From positions 1 to 61,351 of the forward strand of contig JAUXOC010000047.1 in NCBI GenBank assembly GCA_030682495.1: a DNA stretch of 61,351 bases. Direction: 5' to 3'. Made by a program: the position numbers and the translations under genes. This stretch comes from Alphaproteobacteria bacterium. Its GTDB lineage: Bacteria > Pseudomonadota > Alphaproteobacteria > Micavibrionales > UBA2020. Each line of letters opens with the position of its first letter. Position 1 is the stretch's first letter. Positions 27,946-36,495 of the stretch are shown one piece after another. The notes beneath the pieces were generated by a model. That model had not been told where the DNA came from. It saw only the letters and a list, made by a program, of their open reading frames with translations, and did no database searches.

Positions 27946-29067
27946 TTACGCCCCCTTGGGTGCAGCGCGGACCGCCAGCCGGTCTTTCATGTCCAGAAAC
28001 GGCTTTTCGAGGGCAAAGTGAAGCGCGGTTGCGGCAAGAAGGCTGATGCAGAGATACGCCGCGCTGTAGACCCAGAAGGCCCCCGCGCCCCAGATCGACC
28101 ATAAATAGAGCACTGCTGGCGCCAGCGGGAAATGTACCAGATAAAAGCTGTATGAAATGCGCGACAGGTAGCGCGCTGCCCCGTTGTCCAGCAAGCGGTT
28201 GCTATAGCCTGCCACAACCGAGAAAACGAGAAGCGCCATGCAGGCTGCCACAAGCAGCGGCTGCAGCAGCGCGTCAAACAGGCCAACCGTGTGCATCATC
28301 TCGTGCGAGGCCATCAAAAGAGTCATCCCTGCCAACCCCGCATAAAACACGTTTCTGGCCTGAGCCGGTAACAGCGCGCCTTTTCTTTCACGCCAGAAAG
28401 CAATCGCAACACCCAGCAGCAGGGTTTCCCAGTTCGCGTGGAACGGTGCGCGTACATTTTCAAAAAAGGCGGCATAGTTTTGCGGATCTGCGACAAGGAA
28501 AGAAAGCAGCCGCAGCGCGCCGCCGACTGCGATCAAACCGACAACCCAGAAAATCAGACGGCGCGGAGCCATTTCTTTGCTGCCGCCCGCCAGAAACAAG
28601 ATCAGGAAGGGCGCGACGATATAGAATTTTTCTTCGACACCCAGCGACCAGAAAACAACGTTGATATTTGCGGGCAGGTAGTCCTGCAGAAAAATCAGGT
28701 GATAAAAGACGCGCCAGGACAGGTCTTCCGCCGGCACGACATAGAACGGAAAGGCACCGAGGACGCAGAGCGCCAGCACCCCAACATAAGCAGGCACGAT
28801 GCGCAGAAACCGCTTCTGTGCATAGGTTTTCCAGTCGTGCCGGTGTGTACGCAGCAAAGAGACGGTGATGAGATAACCGGAGAGAACAAAGAAAAGATCA
28901 ACCCCGATCCAGCCGTTCAGCATAAGGTTCCAGAGCGGTGATTGCGCCGGTTCTTTTCCCTGCATTTCAAGAAAGAAATAGGCATTGTGCCGCAGAAACA
29001 CGAGTAGAATCGCCAGCGCGCGCAACCCCTCCAGCCCCGGCAGTCTCTGCGCCGGAAGATATGTCAT
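27946..29067 (-). CDS. Acyltransferase family 3 (OafA/YrhL-like) membrane protein
   Basis: 373 aa from the ATG at 29067, which overlaps the upstream gene's stop by 4 bp; the longer frame to 29118 is disfavoured. About ten membrane segments. The signature LEGLRALAILLVFLRHNAYF near the N-terminus carries the conserved Arg and His of O-acyltransferases, and NGWIGVDLFFVLSGYLIT is the second family motif. Such enzymes acylate surface polysaccharides or lipids; the acceptor is unknown. Confidence 0.9.
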   Translation of the reverse strand: MTYLPAQRLPGLEGLRALAILLVFLRHNAYFFLEMQGKEPAQSPLWNLMLNGWIGVDLFFVLSGYLITVSLLRTHRHDWKTYAQKRFLRIVPAYVGVLALCVLGAFPFYVVPAEDLSWRVFYHLIFLQDYLPANINVVFWSLGVEEKFYIVAPFLILFLAGGSKEMAPRRLIFWVVGLIAVGGALRLLSFLVADPQNYAAFFENVRAPFHANWETLLLGVAIAFWRERKGALLPAQARNVFYAGLAGMTLLMASHEMMHTVGLFDALLQPLLVAACMALLVFSVVAGYSNRLLDNGAARYLSRISYSFYLVHFPLAPAVLYLWSIWGAGAFWVYSAAYLCISLLAATALHFALEKPFLDMKDRLAVRAAPKGA

Positions 29068-30146
29068 GCGCCGCCGACGTTCATGACAGAACGGTTTTTG
29101 GGGTTTCGTGCCTTCCATATCTTCGCGTCAACCACGTAATGGTGAAAGTTCACCGCCTGAAAAGTCATGATGTACAGAAGGGTTAAAAGCTCCTTGTCCT
29201 CGCCAAAAGCCCAGCTATAGCCATAGATCATACTGCTATAGACCGCCGTTGCCGCCAGAAGGCAGAAGGCAAAATAAGTGAGAACGCGCCCGGCCGTACG
29301 CTGGCTGAGATAGGCCATCACGCCCTTCGGGCTTTGCGCGGGGTTTTTAAAGCGGTTCGTATTATAAAGCCAGACGAAAAGGACATATTGGGCGTTGTGC
29401 CAGATGTTTGCGACAAGCCAGCCGATGTTGAGACTATCAATTGCGATATAGCCCACATAAAAAGCGCAAAGATGCGAGATTATAAAAAAAGTGCGCGCCA
29501 GAGAGAGCCGGGATTGCTGCCAGGCTATAGCGCAGGTCAGCAGCCAAAGACCCGCCGACACGGCCGCGACGGCCCCTGCCAGCTGCACAACCACCAGCGG
29601 CACCGCAGGCATCCATATCTCATGGAAAAGAAACTCATCCCAACCTTGGTGACAGCGGTACAGCACGCCCCAGACGGGTACCGACCAGATCACAAGGTTA
29701 TTGACCCATTTTTCTTCCTGCACGTAAGGCGAAGGTTTTTCCTGCTTGCGCAGATAGAACGTCGCAATCCCGTATGATTGCCGGACGTAGTGATACCACT
29801 GCCAGAAGAAATAAATTGTAATAACCGTCCACACGCCCACACCAGCGGCCAGACCGCCAACTGCGGCAAGGATGATGAACGGCAAGTAGTAAATGAGAAA
29901 ACGGTTTTCGCGCCGGTCTTCTTTCGTCCCCGCCAATTTGGTGAAAGTCGAGATCACATGGTGATAGCCCAGAAGCCACAAATCGGCGAGCATCACATAA
30001 AGAAACAAATCCGGACGCACGAGAACAAAGAGCCCCGAGACCACCGCCAGTGCCAATACACCAAAAATAAACGTCAGGTCGTACGACGGTGAAAGCAGCC
30101 ACCCGCCCTGATACCGCCTGGATATTGCAGCCGCCGTAGTCGACAT
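29064..30146 (-). CDS. Polytopic membrane protein with His-rich motifs
   Basis: 360 aa with about nine membrane segments. Histidine-containing motifs near helix ends (LLGYHHVISTFT, FFWQWYHYVRQSYG, NIWHNAQYV, NFHHYVVDAKIWK) suggest a metal- or cofactor-binding membrane enzyme rather than a simple transporter. The closing FHHYVxDxxIWK recurs in a family of uncharacterised bacterial membrane proteins. Coupled (4-bp overlap) to the downstream acyltransferase, so a joint role in envelope modification is plausible. Function not known. Confidence 0.65.
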   Translation of the reverse strand: MSTTAAAISRRYQGGWLLSPSYDLTFIFGVLALAVVSGLFVLVRPDLFLYVMLADLWLLGYHHVISTFTKLAGTKEDRRENRFLIYYLPFIILAAVGGLAAGVGVWTVITIYFFWQWYHYVRQSYGIATFYLRKQEKPSPYVQEEKWVNNLVIWSVPVWGVLYRCHQGWDEFLFHEIWMPAVPLVVVQLAGAVAAVSAGLWLLTCAIAWQQSRLSLARTFFIISHLCAFYVGYIAIDSLNIGWLVANIWHNAQYVLFVWLYNTNRFKNPAQSPKGVMAYLSQRTAGRVLTYFAFCLLAATAVYSSMIYGYSWAFGEDKELLTLLYIMTFQAVNFHHYVVDAKIWKARNPKNRSVMNVGGA

Positions 30147-30270
30147 TGCCCTGATTCCCTTTAAAATCGTCTTCCGTCGGGGCGCGCCGCTGGATGCGCC
30201 CTCTTATAAATTATATAACAGGACGCAAGAAAATGTCCTGAAAATAAACAGCCGCGCCTTGTTAAAAACA

Positions 30271-30305
30271 AAAAAGCCGCAAGAGTTTTCCCCCTGCGGC
30301 TTTTT
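30271..30305. terminator. Rho-independent terminator
   Basis: Stem AAAAAGCCGCA / TGCGGCTTTTT, with T or A runs on both sides so usable on either strand. Positioned 17 bp past the stop of the minus-strand EF-hand gene. Confidence 0.8.
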
Positions 30306-30321
30306 CGTCGTATTCAGAAAA

Positions 30322-30606
30322 TCAGCAGCGCTGGGTGACGGGTTGTGCCGCAAACTCTTCAAATGACAGGCTGCCGTCTCCGTCAAGATCAACGGGCGCG
30401 AAAACTTCACGCTCTTCTTCGGCCGTAATCCCGCCGAGCGGTCTTTGCAGGGAAAATTCGCGCAAAGACAGCTTGCCGTCCTTATCTGTGTCCAGCGCGG
30501 AAAATTTTTCCGCCTTCTCCTCCGGTGTGGATAAACAGGCCTGAGCCGGTGCGGTATAAAACACCAACACCAAGCCCGCCGCCAGGAAAATACGCATGCA
30601 CATCAT
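30322..30606 (-). CDS. Exported EF-hand calcium-binding protein
   Basis: About 94 aa from the ATG at 30606; GTG at 30612 and ATGs at 30603 and 30597 are alternatives. A signal peptide ends at PAQA before Cys-Leu-Ser; the -3 to -1 residues do not fit a strong lipobox, so secretion by signal peptidase I is more likely. Two EF-hand loops are clear: DTDKDGKLSLREF and DLDGDGSLSFEEF, with Asp at positions 1, 3 and 5 and Glu at 12. It starts next to the stop of the GMP reductase gene (30609) and is probably cotranscribed. Likely a periplasmic calcium sensor or buffer. Confidence 0.8.
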   Translation of the reverse strand: MMCMRIFLAAGLVLVFYTAPAQACLSTPEEKAEKFSALDTDKDGKLSLREFSLQRPLGGITAEEEREVFAPVDLDGDGSLSFEEFAAQPVTQRC

Positions 30607-30608
30607 CG

Positions 30609-31616
30609 TCACTTCTTAATCACAAAAGTTGCGCGTTTGGAGAATTCTTTCAGCCGCGATGCGCCGACATAGGTACAAGCGCTGCGCAGACCGCCCAGAA
30701 TTTCCTGCACGGTATGGGCAACGTCGCCTTTATAGTCGATGCGCACAACGCGGCCTTCGGAGGCGCGGTGTTTCGCCATGCCGCCGGCGTATTTGTTCAT
30801 CGCAACCTCGGACGACATGCCGTAGTATTCGATCTGGTTGTCGTTTTCGGCCAGCGCCGCCAGCTGCTCTTCGTTCAACGTTTCGGTATGACCGGCAAAC
30901 ATGCCGCCGAGCATCACAAAATCGGCACCCGCCGCAAAGGCCTTGGACACATCGCCCGGCATTTTGCAGCCGCCATCGGCACAGATAAAGCCGGAGAGTC
31001 CGTGCGCCGCGTCCGCGCATTCAATAATTGCCGAGATTTGCGGATAGCCAATGCCCGTCATGGCGCGGGTCATGCAAGCGGAGCCGGGACCGATACCGAC
31101 CTTAACGATATCTGCGCCTGCCAAGATCAGTGCCTCGGTCATATCCGGCGTGGCAACGTTGCCGGCCATAATAACCTTGCCCGGATGATGGTCGCGCACA
31201 CGTTTGATGAAGTCGAGGAAATATTCCGTATAGCCATTTGCGACATCGAGGCAGATTTTATTGATCGAATTGCTGCCCAGCGTGTTCATGACATTGTCGA
31301 TTTTGGTGATGTCATCAATGCCAAAGGTCACAAATGAAAACGCGCCTGAAATATCCGCCGCTTTCATGTCTTCCAGCGGGATATGCTTGTGAAGCGCGGT
31401 AAAAATATCATATTCCGCAAGCGCGGCAGCCATTTTGAGCGTGCCCACCGTATCCATATTGGCGGCAATGACCGGCACACCGGTCACTTCAACACCCGCA
31501 TGCGGCATTCTGAAGGTGCGGCTGACATCAACCTCGGCGCGGGATTTGAGGCGCGAGCGTTTGGGGCGGATAAGGACATCGTCGAAATCAAGCTTCGGTT
31601 CGGCTTCAATTCTCAT
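30609..31616 (-). CDS. guaC: GMP reductase
   Basis: 335 aa from the ATG at 31616, preceded by GGAGA; upstream in-frame codons to 31763 have no support. Reduces GMP to IMP with NADPH in purine interconversion. It has the IMPDH/GMPR barrel with the catalytic-loop motif GIGPGSACMTRAMTGIGYPQ and no CBS insert, which favours GMP reductase over IMP dehydrogenase. Other motifs: DFDDVLIRPKRS, MDTVGT, ADGGCK and YYGMSSEVAMNKYAGG. Confidence 0.9.
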   Translation of the reverse strand: MRIEAEPKLDFDDVLIRPKRSRLKSRAEVDVSRTFRMPHAGVEVTGVPVIAANMDTVGTLKMAAALAEYDIFTALHKHIPLEDMKAADISGAFSFVTFGIDDITKIDNVMNTLGSNSINKICLDVANGYTEYFLDFIKRVRDHHPGKVIMAGNVATPDMTEALILAGADIVKVGIGPGSACMTRAMTGIGYPQISAIIECADAAHGLSGFICADGGCKMPGDVSKAFAAGADFVMLGGMFAGHTETLNEEQLAALAENDNQIEYYGMSSEVAMNKYAGGMAKHRASEGRVVRIDYKGDVAHTVQEILGGLRSACTYVGASRLKEFSKRATFVIKK

Positions 31617-31832
31617 AGCGGCTATTTCTCCAGTAAAAGGGCGCACGAAAAACCCGTTCGGCTTTTGGCCTTGCGGATACGGTGAAACCTCGTACCTGGC
31701 ATGCAAGCATGCGGATGTCTGGGGGTTTCGACTATGAGTAGACGGTTTTGGCGGGTTTTGCAAGCGTCTGAAATCCGTGCGCGATTACAGACACTTCAGC
31801 GTGCGGCGTCGACATTTATGCGAATCCGCCGG

Positions 31833-33143
31833 TTATTTTCCGATGCAAAAATCGCGGAAAATCTTGTCGAGCAGCTCTTCGACATGGACACGCCCTGTGA
31901 TGCGCCCCAGGGCCCGCAGTGCCATGCGCAGATCTTCGGCTGCCAGTTCCGGCAAGGTGGCCGCCGCCGCGCGCGCCAGATGTTCCCGTGCTTCCTCGAG
32001 CGCTGCACGGTGGCGTTCACGTGTGAGCATCGGCGCGCCGCCGCTGCTGCCCAAAAGGGCGGCCAGCCGTGCGGTGAGCGCCGTCAAAAATTCTTCCATC
32101 CCCGCGCCGGTTTTAACCGACAGCGGGTAGCCTTGCAGGGGCAGCCGCGCGCCCAAGTCTGTTTTGGACAGTACGGTGATTGTTTTTTCATCGACCAGTG
32201 CCAGCGTTGCGCCATCGGGTTTTTCCTGTGTAGCATCGAACAGCGCGATTTTAAGATCGGCATCGCGCGCACGGGCTTGGGCGCGGCGGATACCTTCGGC
32301 TTCGATTGTCTGGTCTGTTTCGCGCAGGCCTGCGGTATCGGCCAAAATGGCCGGATAGCCGCCAAGATCGAGGTGCACTTCGATGACATCGCGCGTTGTG
32401 CCGGCTTCTTCGGACACAATGGCGGCATCGCGCGCGGCGAGGGCATTCAAGAGCGATGATTTGCCCGCATTGGGTGCGCCGATAATCGCAACCATGATGC
32501 CGCTTCGCAGACGTTCGCCGCGGCGATTGTCGTCCAGATGTGCCGAAATTTCTGCGCGCAATTCTTCGATTTTTGGTGCGATGGCGTTCGACAGGCCTTG
32601 CGGCAGGTCGTCTTCGGGGAATTCGATATCAGCTTCCTGATGCGCAAGAACGCCGGAGAGGTGATCTGTCCAACCTTGATAGAGCGCACCAAGCGCGCCG
32701 CCCAGCTGGCCAAGGGCTTGCAGACGCTGCGCCTCGGTTTCTGCATCGATCAAATCGGCAATGGCTTCGGCTTCGGTCAGGTCCAGCTTGCCGTTTTCAA
32801 AGGCGCGGCGCGTAAATTCGCCCGGCTCGGCCATACGAAAACCATCCATACGGCCAAGCACAGCCAAGAGCGATTCAATCACCGAGCGGCCACCATGTAC
32901 GTGGTATTCGGCAATATCTTCGCCCGTAAAGCTGGCGGGCGCGGCAAAATAAATCGCCAGCGCACGGTCAATCTGCGCACCGGAGGCGGGATCGGCAATC
33001 GTCACATAATAAGCATGGCGCGGACGCGGGTTTTTTTTGCCGCACAGGACATCAAGACTTTGCCGCGCACCTGCGCCGGAGACGCGGATGACGGCAACGC
33101 CGGCACGCAGAGAGCCGGAGGCAAGCGCGAAGATCGTGTTCAC
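31833..33143 (-). CDS. mnmE: tRNA modification GTPase MnmE
   Basis: 436 aa from a GTG at 33143 (V/M-NTIFALASGSLRAGVAVIRV), 4 nt after the ferredoxin stop. The frame stays open to an ATG at 33218, but that start lacks a ribosome site and would overlap the ferredoxin gene by 71 bp. With MnmG it installs the (carboxymethyl)aminomethyl group on U34 of some tRNAs. G-domain motifs: GAPNAGKSS, GTTRD, DTAG, SKTD. The essential C-terminal FCIGK is present. Confidence 0.95.
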   Translation of the reverse strand: MNTIFALASGSLRAGVAVIRVSGAGARQSLDVLCGKKNPRPRHAYYVTIADPASGAQIDRALAIYFAAPASFTGEDIAEYHVHGGRSVIESLLAVLGRMDGFRMAEPGEFTRRAFENGKLDLTEAEAIADLIDAETEAQRLQALGQLGGALGALYQGWTDHLSGVLAHQEADIEFPEDDLPQGLSNAIAPKIEELRAEISAHLDDNRRGERLRSGIMVAIIGAPNAGKSSLLNALAARDAAIVSEEAGTTRDVIEVHLDLGGYPAILADTAGLRETDQTIEAEGIRRAQARARDADLKIALFDATQEKPDGATLALVDEKTITVLSKTDLGARLPLQGYPLSVKTGAGMEEFLTALTARLAALLGSSGGAPMLTRERHRAALEEAREHLARAAAATLPELAAEDLRMALRALGRITGRVHVEELLDKIFRDFCIGK

Positions 33144-33147
33144 GGCT

Positions 33148-33549
33148 TCAGCCGCATGCGGCACCGTCGTCGCATGTCCTGCCGGTTTTTTGTTCTGCGC
33201 GCAGTTCTTTTTGGTCATTTGTCAAAAGCAGGCGTTCGACAATTTCGCCATGCATCAGATGTTTGTCTGTAATTTCGTCGATGTCTTCGCGTGAGGCATA
33301 GGTGTACCAGACGCCTTCGGGGTAAATGACCATGACCGCGCCCAGTTCGCAGCGGTCAAGACAGCCTGCCATATTCACGCGCGCGCCATCGATTTTAAGT
33401 TCACTGACGCGGGATTTGAGGTAGTTACGCAGATCCACGCCGCCCTTTTCTTTGCAGCAGCCGCGCGGATGACCCGCAGGCCGTTCGTTGCCGCAGCAAA
33501 AAATATGGCGCTTGAAGTAGGGTTTTTGGTCAAGGCTGTCGTTGTGCAT
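33148..33549 (-). CDS. Thioredoxin-like [2Fe-2S] ferredoxin
   Basis: 133 aa. Cluster-ligand pattern of the Azotobacter/Clostridium type 2Fe-2S ferredoxins: [18 protein letters not shown] at the start, then [20 protein letters not shown] and EGVWY. The C-terminal 40 residues are polar and end with two more Cys. It lies directly upstream of mnmE and is probably cotranscribed with it. Redox partner unknown. Confidence 0.88.
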   Translation of the reverse strand: MHNDSLDQKPYFKRHIFCCGNERPAGHPRGCCKEKGGVDLRNYLKSRVSELKIDGARVNMAGCLDRCELGAVMVIYPEGVWYTYASREDIDEITDKHLMHGEIVERLLLTNDQKELRAEQKTGRTCDDGAACG

Positions 33550-33602
33550 GGCGAAATCCTCTGTCTTTCGCTAAACTAGGGCATGATGTTGAGGGCGACA
33601 AG

Positions 33603-35684
33603 ATGAATTTGCTCGGCAGTGCGGCAAGCCCCTATCTGCGCCAGCACAAAGACAACCCCGTGCACTGGATGCTCTGGGGGGAGGCGGCTTTTGCCCGCGC
33701 CCGCAGCGAAAACAAACCGGTTTTGCTATCCATCGGCTATGCCGCCTGTCACTGGTGCCATGTCATGGCGCACGAAAGCTTTGAAGACCCCGCGACTGCA
33801 GACCTGATGAACGCCGATTTTGTGAACATCAAGGTTGACCGTGAAGAGCTGCCGGATGTGGATGCGCTCTACCAGAACGCGCTGGCGATGATGGGGCAGC
33901 AGGGCGGCTGGCCGCTGACGATTTTTCTGACCCCTGCGGGCGAGGCTTTTTGGGGCGGCACTTATTTTCCGCCGCACGCGCGGCACGGCTTGCCCGCCTT
34001 CCGCGAGGTTTTGCGCGGCGTTGCAGACTCCTTTGCGCACGAGCCGGATAAAATCCTGCACAACTGCCGCAGTATCGCCCGCGCACTGGAAGCTATTTAC
34101 AAACCGGATACGGGTGCGCTGCCGCTGCCCGCGCAGAGCACACAAATCGGCGATGCGCTTTTACAATATTACGACCCGCTATATGGCGGCATGGGCGGTG
34201 CAGAAGGGCCGAAATTTCCTTGTCTGCCGGCCATTGCGCTTTTGTGGGCCTGTCATATCCGCAGCGATCTCGACAAATACAAAGCGGCGGTCGTGCATAG
34301 CTTGACGTCGATGTGTCAGGGCGGAATTTACGACCATATCGGTGGTGGATTTTACCGTTACACCGTCGATGGCGCGTGGGAAATCCCGCATTTCGAAAAA
34401 ATGCTGACAGACAACGCACTATTTATTGCCGTTTTATCGGAAGTTTACCGCGATACACAAAACCCGCTCTTCGCGGCACGTCTGGCGCAAACCATCGACT
34501 GGCTGCTGCGCGAAATGGCTGTGACCGAAGACAATTTGACGGCTTTTGCCAGCAGCCTGGACGCAGACAGTCTGGACACAGCCAGCGGCAGCAAGGAAGA
34601 GGGCGCGTTTTATATCTGGCGCGCAGGAGATGTCATGGGCGTCCTCGGCAACGATGCCGAAAATTTCTGCGCGGCCTATGACGTTACACGCTTTGGCAAC
34701 TGGCCGGGGCGGCCGGGATTTAGCATTCCAAACCGCCTGCACCAGACAGCGTGGCAGGGAGACGAAGAAGAAAAACGGCTTGGTGCGCTTTGCCGCAAAC
34801 TGCGGTTCGAGCGTGCACGGCGCGAACCGCCTGCGCGCGATAACAAAGTTGTTTGCAGTGCGAATGCGCTGCTGATCGAGGCGCTTTGCAAAGCGGCTTT
34901 CGTGTTTGATCGTGATGACTGGCGCGCGGCGGCGGTTTCTGCCTATCAATATCTCAAAAAGTTTTTGCATCAAAAAGACGGCACATGGCTGCGCAGCCGC
35001 TGTGACGGTTTGGCAGGGTCTGCGGCACGGCTGGACGATTACGCGCATCTTTGCGCGGCGGCCGTTGCGCTTTATGAGGTGACGCAAGAAGATGTCTATT
35101 TGCAGGACGCCACTACCACTGCAAAGACCGCTATTGAAATCTTTGGTGCGCAAGATGGCGGGTTTTATATGAGCCCGCCGGAGGAAGTTTTTTTGCCGCA
35201 GCGGCCGCGACATGCAGACGATAACGCGCTGCCATCCGGCAATGCGGTTTTTGTCCGCGCCCTGACGCGGCTGGGCAATCTGACCGGCGCAGCGGTATGG
35301 CACGAAACCGCGCACAAAACCGCCAGTGTCTTTGCGGGCGGGGCGCTACAGAACCTGTTTCCACGCGCCGCGCTCATCGAGTCCGCATTGGATCTGGCGC
35401 AGCCGCTCAGCATCGTCATAACGGGGGACGCCGCCAGCCGCACGCCCTTTATGGACGTTCTACGCGGCCTGTCTTTGCCGGCTGCCACAGTTCTGTGCAT
35501 AGACGATGCGTCGGGATTGCCAGCGGAACATCCCGCTTACGGTAAAAAAACCGATGCACCCGCCGCCGCGTGGATTTGCAGCGGTACGCGCTGTCTTGCC
35601 CCCGTTACCTCTCCACAAACGTTTCGGGAAATGCTGCGCGCGGAGAGGCGTAGTACCCAGAGACCGCCCGCAAACGACGAATAA
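33603..35684 (+). CDS. Thioredoxin-domain protein of the DUF255 (YyaL) family
   Basis: 693 aa. The N-terminal DUF255 thioredoxin-like domain has [13 protein letters not shown] and the CHWC pair (Cys49, Cys52) in [17 protein letters not shown]; a long alpha/alpha-barrel domain like those of glycan epimerases or hydrolases follows ([38 protein letters not shown]). Full length for the family (about 650-720 aa). Function in bacteria is not established. Divergent from the ferredoxin-mnmE unit. Confidence 0.92.
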   Translation: MNLLGSAASPYLRQHKDNPVHWMLWGEAAFARARSENKPVLLSIGYAACHWCHVMAHESFEDPATADLMNADFVNIKVDREELPDVDALYQNALAMMGQQGGWPLTIFLTPAGEAFWGGTYFPPHARHGLPAFREVLRGVADSFAHEPDKILHNCRSIARALEAIYKPDTGALPLPAQSTQIGDALLQYYDPLYGGMGGAEGPKFPCLPAIALLWACHIRSDLDKYKAAVVHSLTSMCQGGIYDHIGGGFYRYTVDGAWEIPHFEKMLTDNALFIAVLSEVYRDTQNPLFAARLAQTIDWLLREMAVTEDNLTAFASSLDADSLDTASGSKEEGAFYIWRAGDVMGVLGNDAENFCAAYDVTRFGNWPGRPGFSIPNRLHQTAWQGDEEEKRLGALCRKLRFERARREPPARDNKVVCSANALLIEALCKAAFVFDRDDWRAAAVSAYQYLKKFLHQKDGTWLRSRCDGLAGSAARLDDYAHLCAAAVALYEVTQEDVYLQDATTTAKTAIEIFGAQDGGFYMSPPEEVFLPQRPRHADDNALPSGNAVFVRALTRLGNLTGAAVWHETAHKTASVFAGGALQNLFPRAALIESALDLAQPLSIVITGDAASRTPFMDVLRGLSLPAATVLCIDDASGLPAEHPAYGKKTDAPAAAWICSGTRCLAPVTSPQTFREMLRAERRSTQRPPANDE

Positions 35685-35697
35685 GACGCGGCCGCGC

Positions 35698-35725
35698 TTG
35701 ACGCTCCGGCTCAAACAGGTAGTCT
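35698..35725 (+). promoter_or_regulatory. Candidate promoter for dienelactone hydrolase gene
   Basis: TTGACG, 16-nt spacer, TAGTCT; about 40 bp upstream of the ATG at 35765. The -10 is weak but resembles other TAGnnT elements in the window. Confidence 0.35.
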
Positions 35726-35764
35726 GTAGGGCGGTATAAAACTGGCCGGAACAGGGGGCATAGT

Positions 35765-36466
35765 ATGACAAAAACCATCACCATTCAGGCGCATGACGGC
35801 GGGGCTTTTTCGGCCTATGTCGCCGCGCCGGCAGGTACGGGGCCTTTTCCGGCTGTTGTCGTTATTCAGGAAATTTTTGGCGTTAACGATGTGATGCGCG
35901 CCATCTGCGATGGTCTGGCCAAAGACGGATATATCGCCGTTTGCCCCGATCTGTTCTGGCGGCAGGAACCGGATATCCAGCTTACCGACCGCAGCGAAGC
36001 GGAATGGAAACGCGCCTTTGAACTTTTCGGCGGTTTTGATGTCGATCTGGGTGTTGAAGACCTCAAGTCCACGCTTGCGGCAGCCCGCACCCTTGATGGC
36101 GCCAGCGGCAAGGTTGGCAGCATCGGCTATTGCCTCGGCGGCAAGCTGGCCTATCTGCTGGCCACGCGGTCGGATTCCGACGCGAATGTCAGCTATTACG
36201 GCGTCGGCCTGGATGAACTGTTGGGCGAGGCTGGCAATATCCGCAGCCCCCTATTGATGCACATCGCCGAGAAGGACAAATTTGTGCCGCCCGAGGCGCA
36301 AAAGAAAATTGTGGACGCCCTGCTGAACAAGCCGCATGTAACACTGCATGTTTATCAAGGCGTCGATCATGCTTTTGCCCGCATCGGCGGGGAACATTAC
36401 GACGGCGCGATGGCCGAAACTGCCAACGACCGGACGCGCAAACACCTGAAGGCGCATCTCGGCTGA
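35765..36466 (+). CDS. Dienelactone hydrolase family protein
   Basis: 233 aa, alpha/beta hydrolase. The catalytic residues align exactly with classical dienelactone hydrolase numbering: Cys123 in GYCLGG, Asp171 in EKDKF and His202 in DHAF. The classical enzyme opens dienelactones in chlorocatechol degradation, but no other catabolic gene is nearby, so the natural substrate here is open. Followed 29 bp later by the zinc-ribbon membrane protein gene. Confidence 0.9.
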   Translation: MTKTITIQAHDGGAFSAYVAAPAGTGPFPAVVVIQEIFGVNDVMRAICDGLAKDGYIAVCPDLFWRQEPDIQLTDRSEAEWKRAFELFGGFDVDLGVEDLKSTLAAARTLDGASGKVGSIGYCLGGKLAYLLATRSDSDANVSYYGVGLDELLGEAGNIRSPLLMHIAEKDKFVPPEAQKKIVDALLNKPHVTLHVYQGVDHAFARIGGEHYDGAMAETANDRTRKHLKAHLG

Positions 36467-36495
36467 TTTTTTCACTCTGACTATATGGTCCCGTC

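Noticed and set aside
31617-31832. Purine riboswitch or other structured leader upstream of guaC
   Set aside because: No purine-riboswitch core could be recognised; only a small CATGC inverted repeat near 31697 is visible.
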